A stretch of 64,000 nt of DNA from NCBI GenBank assembly GCA_948466335.1, contig CAOKAE010000003.1, forward strand, positions 1 to 64,000, given 5' to 3'. Made by a program: the position numbers and the translations under genes. This DNA comes from an uncultured Coriobacteriia bacterium. GTDB lineage: Bacteria > Actinomycetota > Coriobacteriia > Coriobacteriales > QAMH01. Positions 41,391-52,080 of the stretch are shown piece after piece. The notes below the pieces were generated by a model. That model saw nothing but the letters and a program-made list of their open reading frames with translations, had not been told where the DNA came from and ran no database searches. Each line of letters begins with the position of its first letter. Position 1 is the first letter of the stretch.

Positions 41391-43424
41391 GTGCGCAATC
41401 GCCCCGACTTTCCCCAACGCGCCGTCGTCACGGCGGGCATGCCCTATGGCAACAAGGGCCTCCACTTTGGCCACATCGCCGGCGTCTTCGTGCCGGCCGA
41501 CGTCTACGCCCGCTTCTTGCGCGACCGCATCGGCTCGCAAAACGTGCTCTTCGTGAGCGGCACCGACTGCTACGGCTCGCCCATCAACGAAGGCTACCGC
41601 AAGCTCGTCGAATCAGAGGGGTTCGACGGCACGATCGGCGATTACGTGCAGCGCAACCACGACGCGCAGAAGGCCGCGCTCGACGCCTACGACATCAGCC
41701 TCGACATCTACGAGGGAAGCGGCATCGGGTTGTCCGGCGTCAAGCAGCAGGAGATGACCGACGCCTTCATCACGCGCCTGTACGACAACGGCTGGCTCGA
41801 AAAGCTCTCGACGCCGCAGTTCTACGATGCGCAGGCCCACACCTTCCTCAACGGTCGCCAGGTCATCGGGCGCTGCCCCGTGCAGGGCTGCAAGTCCGAG
41901 AAGGCCTACGCCGACGAATGCGACCTGGGTCACCAGTACGACCCGGTCGACCTCATCGCCCCCAAGTCGGCGCTCACGGGCGAGACGCCCGAGATGCGCG
42001 AGGTGAGCAACTGGTACTTCGAGCTACCCGCCTTCCACGACCTCATCGCCGAGCATATCGAGCAGATTGCCGGCGCATGCGGCACGCGTCGCGTGCTCGT
42101 GGACGAGGTCGAGTCCTTCCTCGCGCCGCCCATCATCTACATCCAGGAGAAGTTCGCCGACGACTTCGCCGCCATTGCCGCGGAGCTGCCCGCACACAAG
42201 GTGCTGCCCGCCGAGAAGGGCAAGAGTTCCTTCGGCGTCGAGTTCGCGTCCATCGCCGATCGCGAGCGCGCCGTGGAGGTCATGCACGGCCACGGCCTGC
42301 GCTTTCGCACGGGCAAGACCCTCGTTCCCTTTCGCCTCACGGGCAACATCGAGTGGGGTGTGAAGGCCCCGGACCTGGACGGTACGCTACCGGACGCTAC
42401 CGTGTGGTGCTGGCCGGAATCACTGTGGGCCCCCATCGCGTTCTCGCAGGCAGCCCTCGAGGAGAGCGGTCGCGACGCGAGCGATTGGCGCAGCTGGTGG
42501 TGCGCCGACGACGCGAAGGTCTACCAGTTCATCGGCCAGGACAACATCTACTTCTACGGCGTGGCCCAGACGGCGCTGTGGCAGGGCACGCAGGCACGTC
42601 CGCCACATGTCGATGGATGCGGTGACGAGCTGCGCCAGACGACGCTCGTTCCCAACTACCACATCCTCTTCATGGGCAAGAAGGCCTCGAGCTCGGGGGC
42701 GATCAAGCCGCCCATGGCCGCCGAGCTGCTCGACTACTACACGCCCGAACAGTTGCGCGCGCACTGGATCTCGCTCGGCCTTGGCATGAAGCCCGCAAGC
42801 TTCTCGCCCAAGGTGCTCGACCCGGACGCCAACGAGAAGGCGCCCGATCCCGTCCTCAAGGAAAGCGCGTTGCTCACCAACATCTTCAACCGCATCGCGC
42901 GCTCGTGCTTCTACACGGCGCAGAAGCACTGCGGCGGTCGTCTGCCACTGGGCGGTCCGAGTGACGAGGCGCGCGCGGCCTGCGAGCAGGCGGTGCTCGA
43001 CTACGAACAGTCCATGGCCTGCTTCGAGATGCATGCCGTGATGGCGCAGATGGACGAGTTTTTGCGTGGCATCAACAAATGGTGGGCAGGCGAGAGCCGC
43101 ACCGCCCTTGCCGAGGATGCGCCCACCGGTGCCGTCGAGGCCCTGCTGCGTGACGCCTTCCATTACCTGCGCTGCGCGACGCTGCTCATGCACCCTATCG
43201 TCCCGCGGGGCTGCGAGCTCATCTTCGAGCACTTGGCCATCGAGTCCAAGGCCAAGGCCGGCGCCTGCGATGCCGACTTCTTCAACTGGTGCCACGTCTT
43301 CGAGCCCATCGATTTCTGGGCCACTGACGAGGAACGCGCCGCGGGAAGCAAGGCGCTCAAGGAACTGCCCCCGCGCTTTGACTTCTTCGAGAAGCATCCC
43401 AGCCAGTACGAGGATATGGCATAA
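41391..43424 (+). CDS. metG: Methionyl-tRNA synthetase, divergent KMSKS
   Basis: A 677-aa class I synthetase. VVTAGMPYGNKGLHFGHIAG contains the HIGH-type motif (HFGH), LFVSGTDCYGSPI follows, and a zinc knuckle is CPVQGCKSEKAYADECDLGH. The KMSKS position reads FMGKKASSSGAIKPP, so the second signature is strongly altered, although the context matches the family. An insertion of about 110 residues (about 230-340) precedes WCWPESLWAPIAF. GTG at 41391 with GAAAGG in front is chosen; GTG at 41364 is an alternative. No EMAP/tRBD domain at the C-terminus. Confidence 0.85.
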   Translation: MRNRPDFPQRAVVTAGMPYGNKGLHFGHIAGVFVPADVYARFLRDRIGSQNVLFVSGTDCYGSPINEGYRKLVESEGFDGTIGDYVQRNHDAQKAALDAYDISLDIYEGSGIGLSGVKQQEMTDAFITRLYDNGWLEKLSTPQFYDAQAHTFLNGRQVIGRCPVQGCKSEKAYADECDLGHQYDPVDLIAPKSALTGETPEMREVSNWYFELPAFHDLIAEHIEQIAGACGTRRVLVDEVESFLAPPIIYIQEKFADDFAAIAAELPAHKVLPAEKGKSSFGVEFASIADRERAVEVMHGHGLRFRTGKTLVPFRLTGNIEWGVKAPDLDGTLPDATVWCWPESLWAPIAFSQAALEESGRDASDWRSWWCADDAKVYQFIGQDNIYFYGVAQTALWQGTQARPPHVDGCGDELRQTTLVPNYHILFMGKKASSSGAIKPPMAAELLDYYTPEQLRAHWISLGLGMKPASFSPKVLDPDANEKAPDPVLKESALLTNIFNRIARSCFYTAQKHCGGRLPLGGPSDEARAACEQAVLDYEQSMACFEMHAVMAQMDEFLRGINKWWAGESRTALAEDAPTGAVEALLRDAFHYLRCATLLMHPIVPRGCELIFEHLAIESKAKAGACDADFFNWCHVFEPIDFWATDEERAAGSKALKELPPRFDFFEKHPSQYEDMA

Positions 43425-43436
43425 TACCGGTCACGT

Positions 43437-43521
43437 GCCCGAGTGGCGGAATGGCAGACGCGACGGTCTCAAAAACCGTTGTCCTCTGGGCGTGTGGGTT
43501 CGACTCCCACCTCGGGCACCA
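43437..43521 (+). tRNA. tRNA-Leu (CAA)
   Basis: A type II tRNA of 85 nt with encoded CCA. Acceptor GCCCGAG/CTCGGGC, anticodon stem ACGGT/ACCGT with loop CTCAAAA (anticodon CAA), a long variable arm, and T-loop GGTTCGACTCC. Confidence 0.97.
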
Positions 43522-43535
43522 ACGAGACGATTGGC

Positions 43536-43558
43536 GGGGCAGTGGTCTGCCCCGTTTT
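43536..43558 (+). terminator. Terminator after tRNA-Leu
   Basis: GGGGCAG pairs with CTGCCCC around TGGT, followed by GTTTTGT. Confidence 0.88.
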
Positions 43559-43674
43559 GTCATTTCGAGCGGAGCGAACGAAGTGAGCGGAGTCGAGAAA
43601 TCTCGATCTTTAGTCGCCGCGGAAAGACGAGATTTCTCCATTCCGGGGCTTCGCCCCTCCAGTCGAAATGACAG
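43559..43674. repeat. Family C element, copy 4
   Basis: TGTCATTTCGAGC at the left and GTCGAAATGACA at the right, with GAGAAATCTCG and CGAGATTTCTC inside. It is in the inverse orientation relative to copies 1-3 and lies between tRNA-Leu and nhaA, ending about 15 nt before the nhaA start. Confidence 0.92.
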
Positions 43675-43688
43675 AAAGTGAGCCTCCC

Positions 43689-45302
43689 ATGACCGAGCAG
43701 CATGACGACACCGACGAGCGCGAGGATTTCTCGAACACGCCCATCATTCCCGGACCGGACAATCCCGACCCCGACGGGCTGTACATCGACGCGGTGCAGG
43801 GTCGCAACAAGCGCCTGCGCCAGCTCATCAAGTTCACGCACTCGTCCACCAAGGCCGCGGCCATCATGCTCGTGGCTGCCATCATCGCGCTCATCGTGGC
43901 CAACACGCCGGCCCACGGGCCCTTCCTCGAGTTCTGGCATACGGAAGTCTCCATCGGCATCGGCGCCTTTCACGGCGAGATGTCGTTCGCGCACATCATC
44001 AACGACATCTTCATGGCCGTGTTCTTCCTGCTCGTGGGACTCGAGATCAAGTACGAGATGACGGCCGGCGAGCTCACCAACATCCGCCAGGCCATCCTGC
44101 CCATACTCGGCGCCCTGGGCGGCGTGCTCGCGCCCATCGGCATCTACCTCATCTTCAATGCCTCGCACCCCGAGGCGTTCATGGGCTGGGGCGTCCCCAC
44201 GGCCACCGACATCGCCTTTGCCCTGGGCATCCTGTCGCTGCTGGGTAGCCGCGTGCCCAACGGCGTGCGCGTCTTCCTCTCGACGCTGGCCGTGGCCGAT
44301 GACATCATCGCCATCCTCGTCATCGCCATCTTCTATGGCGAGAGCCCCGATTTGCTCTGGCTTGGGCTCTCGGCCGTCGTCTTCGTCGCGCTCATCGTGA
44401 TGAACCGCATGCACGTCTACTCGCTCGTACCCTACGTCCTCGTGGGCTGCGTGCTGTGGTTCTGCGTGTTCTCTTCCGGAATCCACTCGACCATCGCCGG
44501 CGTGCTGCTCGCCTTCGCCATCCCTTCCGGTTCGCGCGTGAACCTCGACAACTTCTTCAGTTGGTCGAAGAAGCGCCTGCGCATGGCAAACAGCTTCTAC
44601 GAGGGTGACGAGACGCCGCTCGTGGCGCAGAAGGACTACATCACCACGGTCACGAGCCTGAGCAAGGTCTCGAAGCAGGCGGTGCCGCCGGCCACGCGTC
44701 TCGAGCACAAACTGTACCCGTGGGTGTACTTCCTCATCCTGCCGCTGTTCGCGCTCACCAACGCCGATGTCGCGCTGACCGGCCTGGACATGTCGACGAT
44801 TGCCTCGTCGCCGGTGGTGCTCGGCGTGTTCTGCGGCCTCGTTCTGGGTAAGCCCATTGGCATCATGCTGTTCAGCTTCATCACGGTAAAGACGAAAATC
44901 GCGTCGCTGCCCGAGTTCGTGACCTGGCGCCACATGTTCGGCGCCGCGGTGCTCGGTGGCGTCGGCTTCACCATGGCCATCTTCGTGGCCAACCTCGCCT
45001 ATGCGGACGCGACGCTCATCACCGAGGCCAAGCTCTCGATTCTCGCGGCTTCCACCGTCGCCGGCGTCGTGGGCTTCGTGCTGCTGTTCATGCAGGCCAA
45101 GGCCGACCAGCGCCGTGGCATCAGCTACGTGACCATCGTGCCCGAGGACGGTAACGTGACCCATGCGGATGCCGAGCTCGCCCATGACTCCGAGGAACTT
45201 GTCGATGAGCTGGGCGACGAGGAGCTTGCCAAGCGTGTGCGCGAGGCCAGCGAGCATGCCGAGGCACCCGCCGCCCTCAAGGTCGAGGTCAAAGGGGAGT
45301 AG
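43689..45302 (+). CDS. nhaA: Na+/H+ antiporter NhaA
   Basis: A 537-aa antiporter exporting Na+ (or Li+) in exchange for H+. About 12 membrane helices start near residue 55; FLLVGLEIKYEMTAGEL, GVPTATDIAFALGILSLLG and LSTLAVADDIIAILVIA contain the paired Asp essential for transport. Both termini are extended and acidic compared with the 390-residue E. coli protein. A family C element sits just upstream of its weak ribosome-binding site. Confidence 0.95.
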   Translation: MTEQHDDTDEREDFSNTPIIPGPDNPDPDGLYIDAVQGRNKRLRQLIKFTHSSTKAAAIMLVAAIIALIVANTPAHGPFLEFWHTEVSIGIGAFHGEMSFAHIINDIFMAVFFLLVGLEIKYEMTAGELTNIRQAILPILGALGGVLAPIGIYLIFNASHPEAFMGWGVPTATDIAFALGILSLLGSRVPNGVRVFLSTLAVADDIIAILVIAIFYGESPDLLWLGLSAVVFVALIVMNRMHVYSLVPYVLVGCVLWFCVFSSGIHSTIAGVLLAFAIPSGSRVNLDNFFSWSKKRLRMANSFYEGDETPLVAQKDYITTVTSLSKVSKQAVPPATRLEHKLYPWVYFLILPLFALTNADVALTGLDMSTIASSPVVLGVFCGLVLGKPIGIMLFSFITVKTKIASLPEFVTWRHMFGAAVLGGVGFTMAIFVANLAYADATLITEAKLSILAASTVAGVVGFVLLFMQAKADQRRGISYVTIVPEDGNVTHADAELAHDSEELVDELGDEELAKRVREASEHAEAPAALKVEVKGE

Positions 45303-45309
45303 GCTCCTT

Positions 45310-45315
45310 TATAAT
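45310..45315 (+). promoter_or_regulatory. Probable leaderless promoter of Fe-S protein gene
   Basis: TATAAT ends 6 nt before the ATG at 45322, so transcription would begin at about the start codon. There is no Shine-Dalgarno sequence in between. Confidence 0.55.
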
Positions 45316-45321
45316 CTCCCC

Positions 45322-46467
45322 ATGAGCAAGATCGACACCATAGAGAGCATCTCCGACAAGCTTGCCGCAACCTCCATCTCGGTCGTGCCCAAGCGCTGCG
45401 TCTACATCCGCAACTGGCATTCGCGCTGCAAGAGCTGCCTCACGTCCTGCCAGCATGAGGCCGTGAAGCGCTCGCTCGGCCACCTCTCCATCGACTCGGA
45501 GGCCTGCACCAACTGCGGCGCCTGCGTGGCGGCCTGCCCCACCTCGACGTTTGCCACGACCGCCCCCTCGGCCACCGAAATCGTGCGCCAGGCGCGCATC
45601 TCGGCCGAGCGCAACGCCGGCAGTGCCGCCTTCATCTGCGCACGCCATGCCCAGGCCAGCTCCGTCGACACCGACCGCGTCGTCGTGCTCCCCTGCCTCA
45701 ACTACCTCGACGAATACCTCATCGTCGGCATGTTCGCGCTCAAGTTCAAGCGCGTCATCCTCTTCAACCTCAGCTGCGAGGGCTGCGACGTCGACTGCGA
45801 GCAGCCCTACTTCGAGGAGATGGTCCGCAGCACCCGCGAACTACTCGAGTTGTGGAGCGTTCCCGGCACCTTCGCCACGCTCGACGAGGTGCCGTCCACC
45901 CTCGTGCTCGACAAGCCGCGTGCGCAGGCAAGCGTCATCACCTCCGACCGCCGCGAGGCCTTCGAGCAGGCTGGCGCCTCGGCCGTCGAATACGCCTGGC
46001 ATGCGGTGAGCTCCGCCATCGGCAACATCACGGGCGAGGCGAAGGCCGATCCCGACGCGCAGATCATCATGACCCCCGAGGAGCGCTTTCCCGCGGACAG
46101 CTACCGCAGCGTTCGTCTGCTCAGGATGCTCGAGGCAACGGGCACGCACCCGCAGGGCGCCACCATCGACACGCGCTTCTGGGCCTCGGTCGATGTCGAC
46201 CCAAACCGCTGCAAGCGCTGCGGGGCCTGCGCGCGCATGTGCGTGACCCGGGCGCTCAAGTACCGCGTCGACGACGAGCGCCGCGCCACGCTCATCTTCC
46301 AGCCGTCGCTGTGCGTGAACTGCCGCCTGTGCCGCGACAGCTGCATCTCGCATTCCATGATCTACTCGACGAAGGTCCCGGCCGCCGACCTCGCCCCCGA
46401 CGTCGTCAAGGTCCTCTTCAAAAACGAAGAGCTCCCCAAGAAGGGGAGCCCTCGCATCGGTCTCTAA
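45322..46467 (+). CDS. Polyferredoxin-like 4Fe-4S protein
   Basis: A 381-aa soluble iron-sulfur protein. N-terminal CKSCLTSCQHEA and CTNCGACVAACPTS (about residues 33-75), a middle domain with LPCLNYLDEYLIVGM and NLSCEGCDVDC, and C-terminal CKRCGACARMC and CVNCRLCRDSC (about residues 295-345). At least two, probably three or four [4Fe-4S] clusters are expected. The middle part recalls small hydrogenase/HdrA-associated Fe-S subunits but I cannot name the family. It is a probable electron carrier for anaerobic redox enzymes, likely translated from a leaderless mRNA. Confidence 0.85.
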   Translation: MSKIDTIESISDKLAATSISVVPKRCVYIRNWHSRCKSCLTSCQHEAVKRSLGHLSIDSEACTNCGACVAACPTSTFATTAPSATEIVRQARISAERNAGSAAFICARHAQASSVDTDRVVVLPCLNYLDEYLIVGMFALKFKRVILFNLSCEGCDVDCEQPYFEEMVRSTRELLELWSVPGTFATLDEVPSTLVLDKPRAQASVITSDRREAFEQAGASAVEYAWHAVSSAIGNITGEAKADPDAQIIMTPEERFPADSYRSVRLLRMLEATGTHPQGATIDTRFWASVDVDPNRCKRCGACARMCVTRALKYRVDDERRATLIFQPSLCVNCRLCRDSCISHSMIYSTKVPAADLAPDVVKVLFKNEELPKKGSPRIGL

Positions 46468-46470
46468 CTC

Positions 46471-46590
46471 CTGTCATTTCGACTGGAGCCGCCGTCAGGC
46501 GGCGGAATGGAGAAATCTCGGGTTTACCCCGCGAGTTAAGATCGAGATTTCTCGACTCCACTCACTTCGTTCGTTTCGCTCGAAATGACA
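46471..46590. repeat. Family C element, copy 5
   Basis: TGTCATTTCGACTGG and CGAAATGACA arms with GAGAAATCTCG/CGAGATTTCTC inside. It lies between two converging genes. Confidence 0.92.
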
Positions 46591-46628
46591 ATGGGGGGCG
46601 CCACTGCGCCTCATTGCCATCCCCACGC

Positions 46629-48443
46629 TCACAGCAGCGTGAGCGCCGTCACCTCACGTGTGTTGTCCTTCTCGGTGTACATCACCGACACGCGCGAGCC
46701 GGCCCGCAGAAACGGCATGCCCTCGTTGGCCGAGATGCTGGCGATGTAGATCTTCGGGTCGCCGGTAAGCTTGAAGTAGTAGCGCGTGTTGCCGTCGAAC
46801 ACCACCGACTCGATGGCCTCGATCTGGCCGTCCACCGTGGGCAGGATGCCGCTTTCGGCGATGGCGCCCTCGTCGATCTCGACCTGGTCATCGTTGGTGA
46901 GCGCGGCGATGTAGGCGTTTTGCGCGTCGGCCACCGTCGAGCCCGTGCCGACGATCTGGTACTGCTGCACGTCGACGAACGCGTACATCTTGACCAGGCC
47001 CGCCGCGTCCTTGAGCGACAGGAAGTAAGTGGGACGATCGGCGATGTTGAGCAGCAGCGGGAAGGTGGCGTTGTAGCTCATCTGCTGGACCTGGCCCTCG
47101 GCGGAGCTCATGGCCGAGGATTCGGTCGCGCCCGCGCAGGTGTAGTAGCGCGTCTCCTTCGTGCGCAGGTTGACGAGCGCGAAGCCGACGAGCGACTCGT
47201 CGCTGTTGGCACTCGTCATGCCCGTGTACATGTACACGTCATCGTTGATGGCAAGGTAGTTATAGCCACTGGCACCGCTCGTGGACGACGAGCTGTCGGA
47301 GTTGTTGAACAGGCCGGGCGCCGGCGAGCCGGTGGGCACGAGCACGCCGGTCTGGCCGATGAGCGAGTTGATGAAGCCGGAGCGGTACTTGCCGTAGTAG
47401 CCGAGCTGTCCGTAGACGAGGTCGGCGGTGAAGACCTTGTCGCACCAGCTGGGCACGTCCTCGAGGTCGTACTTCGTCGTCTCGCCCGTGCAGGCGTTCA
47501 CGAGGATGGCACCGTCGTAATCCTCGCCGCCAAACAGGCCGATGCGCATCTTGACGGTGGGCACGATCCAGTAGGGCTCGCCCTCGTCGTTGAGCTCGAA
47601 GGCCGCCTCGCCGAAGATCTCGAACGGGAACTGGAAGCGCACGTAGCGATACAGGTAGTTGTTGAAGTGCTCGCCCGTGGAGATGTGCATGTAGTGACCC
47701 TCGGGCAGGCGCACGAGCTGCGTGTCCTGGGTGGCCATGTTGACCGTGACGAAGCCCGGCAGGCCCTCCCAGGTATTCATGAGCCACTTGATGGGGTCGG
47801 CGTAGATGAGCGGCGAGACGCGGTACGGCTGGCTCTCGTAGTTGATCTGCGTGTAGGCGTCCCAGCCCTCGTCGATGGCGAACTGGCTCACCAGGTCGCT
47901 CATCTCGCCGATGGTGCGCGAGCCGAGGCGCACGGCCGTGTCGCGGTCGACGACGGGCACGCTCTTCATCGAGATCTCCGAGATGTCCTCGGCGAAGTTG
48001 CCGTCCTTGACGTCGAGCAGGTCGGAATAGGCGCGGGCGTTGAAGAGCGGCGAGCTTGCCACCTGGCCCACGAAGATGCCGAGGAAGAGGAAGATGATGA
48101 GCGCGATGACCCAGAACAGCCAGCTGCGCTTGGGCACGGCGGACTTGTTGCCGGATGCCTTGGCCTGCTTGCGGGCCGCGCGACGCTCGCGGAACTTGAA
48201 GATGTAGCCCAGGCCCTCGCGGTTGATGCCCTCGATGAAGTCCGAGATGAAGCTCGTCGAGGCGTCATGGGCACGCGGGATGCCGAAGCACACCGCGATG
48301 ATGATGAGACACCAGATCAGGAAGTTCCAAAACTGCACGCTCTGGATGTTAATGGGCGGAATCGTCACGTAGTAGAGGATTCCGATGATGACAATCGTGA
48401 TGATGAGCGGAATGACGATCGTCTTCTTCACGTTCTTTTCCAT
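46629..48443 (-). CDS. Hypothetical membrane protein with large outer domain, 604 aa
   Basis: Not recognised. Two N-terminal membrane segments (about 8-26 and 38-55), a basic loop (RERRAARKQAKA), then a third segment (WLFWVIALIIFLFLGIFVG, about 108-126), after which about 475 residues are predicted outside the membrane. The outer part has conserved-looking Tyr/Trp-rich motifs (WIVPTVKMRIGLFGGEDYDG, KYRSGFINSLIGQTG) and a Ser-rich linker SDSSSSTSGASG. ATG at 48443 with GAGGAG about 12 nt upstream. It may be an envelope protein; it follows the LD-transpeptidase/LarC/DnaK unit. Confidence 0.75.
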   Translation of the reverse strand: MEKNVKKTIVIPLIITIVIIGILYYVTIPPINIQSVQFWNFLIWCLIIIAVCFGIPRAHDASTSFISDFIEGINREGLGYIFKFRERRAARKQAKASGNKSAVPKRSWLFWVIALIIFLFLGIFVGQVASSPLFNARAYSDLLDVKDGNFAEDISEISMKSVPVVDRDTAVRLGSRTIGEMSDLVSQFAIDEGWDAYTQINYESQPYRVSPLIYADPIKWLMNTWEGLPGFVTVNMATQDTQLVRLPEGHYMHISTGEHFNNYLYRYVRFQFPFEIFGEAAFELNDEGEPYWIVPTVKMRIGLFGGEDYDGAILVNACTGETTKYDLEDVPSWCDKVFTADLVYGQLGYYGKYRSGFINSLIGQTGVLVPTGSPAPGLFNNSDSSSSTSGASGYNYLAINDDVYMYTGMTSANSDESLVGFALVNLRTKETRYYTCAGATESSAMSSAEGQVQQMSYNATFPLLLNIADRPTYFLSLKDAAGLVKMYAFVDVQQYQIVGTGSTVADAQNAYIAALTNDDQVEIDEGAIAESGILPTVDGQIEAIESVVFDGNTRYYFKLTGDPKIYIASISANEGMPFLRAGSRVSVMYTEKDNTREVTALTLL

Positions 48444-48546
48444 GCGTTCGCTTTCTCCTCGAGGGCGACGGACGTTCTCCCCATCATACACGAGGCAAAA
48501 GCGTTTACGCGGATAGATGCGCGTGATGCCGAGGCGTTACCTGCGC

Positions 48547-48579
48547 GATGTGCCAGGGGGTCAGGCACCGTGACACATC
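48547..48579. repeat. Family B hairpin, copy 3 (inverse)
   Basis: GATGTGCCAGGGGGTCAGGC followed by ACCGTGACACATC, the reverse complement of copy 2 with two changes. It lies 6 nt after the dnaK-like stop. Confidence 0.85.
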
Positions 48580-48585
48580 GCGTTG

Positions 48586-50063
<1,478 letters not shown>

Positions 50064-50067
<4 letters not shown>

Positions 50068-50624
50068 TGGTACTCCTCCACGTAGCGTGCGATGAATGCC
50101 GCCGAGGTCGGCGTGCACAGCTCGCCTTCGAGACGCGGCTCGGCGAGCGGAACGTGATAGCGTTCGAGTATGGCCGCGGTGGCCGGCGCGGGAATGTCGA
50201 GCAGGCCGTGGGCGCACTCCACCTTGCCGCTGCCCACCTGCACGGACGAGGCGATGACCTTGTCGGGGCCGATCTGCTCGAGGGCACAGCACATGCCGAG
50301 TATCTCGCGCACGGTCATCCCGAGGCCCACCTCGTGAAAGTGCGTCTCCTCGATGCTGCAGCCGTGTACCTGCGTCTCGGCCTCGGCCAAGATGCGATAC
50401 ACCTGCCTGGCCTCCTCCTTCGTCCAGTCGCTTGCCACCGAGGTGCCGATGGCCCGCTCGACGTCGGCGAGGTCGTGCAAATGCGCCTGGGCGGGAATGC
50501 TCTCGTCGCCCACGACAACGCCGATGTTGCCGCGGCGCTTCTCGGGCGTGGCGACGACGAGCTGCCCGAAGATGGACTTGCGCGTCGCGTCCGTCGAAAG
50601 GTCAAGGTACAGGGTTGATTCCAT
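50064..50624 (-). CDS. LarC N-terminal domain-like protein (nickel cofactor family)
   Basis: A 186-aa protein with LarC/TIGR00299 features: [19 protein letters not shown] at the start (family: LYLD...GISGDM, here degenerate), [40 protein letters not shown] and [17 protein letters not shown]. LarC inserts nickel into the pincer nucleotide cofactor of lactate racemase; only the first part (LarC1-like) is present and no larA, larB or larE is seen. GAGGAGC precedes the ATG. It lies 18 nt after the LD-transpeptidase gene and overlaps the dnaK-like gene by 4 nt. Confidence 0.75.
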
Positions 50625-50642
50625 GGGTCGCTCCTCGTGAAC

Positions 50643-51884
50643 CTAGCGGATGATGATGGGTATGCCGGCGGAGACCCGGTCATAGAGCTCGACGATGTTG
50701 GCGTTGGACAGGCGCACGCAACCGTGACTGCCGGGAGAGCCCAGACCGCCGATGTTCGTGGTGCCATGGAGGAAGATGCCTCCCCCGCAGCTCACGGCGA
50801 GCGCACGCACGCCCAGCGGATTGGACGGGCCGGGACCGATGGTCTCCTCCATGCCCTCGGACCAGTCGCTGTGCGGGTTGTACCAGGTGGGCGCCGGGTC
50901 CTTGTACGAGAGGTAGAAATCGCCCTTGGGCGTCGCGTAGCCCGACATGCCCGGCGTGCACGGGTAGCTCACGACTTCCTTGCCGTTCTCGTAGAGGCTC
51001 ACGCGGCAATTGCGCGTGTCGACGAAGATGCCCTGGCCGGGGTCGCTGGATTCGGGTTCGCTGAGGGCGGCCTCGGCCTGGATGGCCAGACGCGACGGGT
51101 CGCCATTGCCGGAGCCAGCCAGCGCGCTTTCGATGCGGGCGACCGTGGCCGCCTCGTCCATCACGACGCCCTGGGTGGCCTCGGCGATCACGAGCGCGTT
51201 GCTGTTCTTGTCATAGGCGTATCCGGCGTTCTTGGCCGGCGTGTTGGCGTCGGCGGCGATGGCGGCCACGCGCTGCGCGAGCGCATCGCGGTCGACCACG
51301 CACACGGTGCAGATGTCGTAGGTGTCCGGTGCCACGCCCACGAGCTCGCCGATGGTGGCGATGACGCGCATGACGGGGTTGGCGCGGTAGGGCGCGAAAG
51401 CCGCGTCCACGGTCGCGTCGATGTCGATGGTGCCGATCTCGGCCATCTCGATGGTGTGGCTCGCATCGCCGGCGCTGAGGGTGACCGTCGTGGCGATGCC
51501 GCTCTCGACGCGCCTGGTGACCAGGTCGCGCAGCTCCTCTTGCGTCATGCCCGAGACGTCCACCTGGCCGTCGAGCATGGTCGTCTCCGGAACGTACTGG
51601 GAACGCGACTCCTCGGCCGCGGCAAAGGCGAAGCAACAGCACCCGAAGACGACCACGATGGCGGCGGCGAAGACGATGAAGGCCTTCCTCGCCGCGCTCA
51701 TCTTCTTGGCGGGCTTCTTCGAATGCGCGGGTTTCGAGGCGGCCTTCGACGAGACTTCCGTCTTCTTCGCCTTGTTCTTGGCGTCGTACTTGCCGGCGTT
51801 TCGCGCGACGGAATCCATCGTAGTGGCAGCGGCGACCTTCTGCGCGTTCTTGAGAACCTTGCTTTTCGACGTGCCCTTGGCCAT
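50643..51884 (-). CDS. Membrane-anchored L,D-transpeptidase (YkuD)
   Basis: A 413-aa cell-wall cross-linking enzyme. A long Lys/Ala-rich cytoplasmic tail (about 1-66) is followed by one membrane segment (AFIVFAAAIVVVFGCCCFAF, about 68-88), a peptidoglycan-binding-4-like domain (about 110-270), then the YkuD catalytic domain with HGTTNIGGLGSPGSHGCVRL (catalytic His and Cys about residues 375-390). ATG at 51884 is placed six bases after AGAGG; GTG at 51890 overlaps that region. It heads a unit with the LarC-like and lidless DnaK genes. Confidence 0.92.
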   Translation of the reverse strand: MAKGTSKSKVLKNAQKVAAATTMDSVARNAGKYDAKNKAKKTEVSSKAASKPAHSKKPAKKMSAARKAFIVFAAAIVVVFGCCCFAFAAAEESRSQYVPETTMLDGQVDVSGMTQEELRDLVTRRVESGIATTVTLSAGDASHTIEMAEIGTIDIDATVDAAFAPYRANPVMRVIATIGELVGVAPDTYDICTVCVVDRDALAQRVAAIAADANTPAKNAGYAYDKNSNALVIAEATQGVVMDEAATVARIESALAGSGNGDPSRLAIQAEAALSEPESSDPGQGIFVDTRNCRVSLYENGKEVVSYPCTPGMSGYATPKGDFYLSYKDPAPTWYNPHSDWSEGMEETIGPGPSNPLGVRALAVSCGGGIFLHGTTNIGGLGSPGSHGCVRLSNANIVELYDRVSAGIPIIIR

Positions 51885-51898
51885 TGCCACCCTCTCGA

Positions 51899-51934
51899 AA
51901 ATGAGACAAGTTGGTCAGACACATCTGTCTCATT
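51899..51934. repeat. Family A1 hairpin upstream of LD-transpeptidase
   Basis: ATGAGACA...TGTCTCAT with GGTCAGAC inside; it ends about 14 nt from the LD-transpeptidase start codon. Confidence 0.92.
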
Positions 51935-51954
51935 TATCACAGCCACCTGCTAAT

Positions 51955-51989
51955 AATGAGACAGATGTGTCTGACCAAACTGTCTCATT
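51955..51989. repeat. Family A1 hairpin, inverse neighbour copy
   Basis: ATGAGACAGATGTGTCTGAC with the right arm CTGTCTCATT; it is oriented opposite to the copy at 51899, so the two can also pair with each other. Confidence 0.92.
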
Positions 51990-52080
51990 CAAGGCGTTGA
52001 TTTTACTACGGCACGGCGGTCTCTCCGCCCCATGAAGCCCATTTGTCACATTTTGTTCAGGAGGAGCTCGAGGCTTTCCC

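Noticed and set aside
43437-43689. Integrated element at tRNA-Leu
   Set aside because: No integrase or duplicated tRNA 3' end follows; only a terminator and a family C repeat before nhaA.
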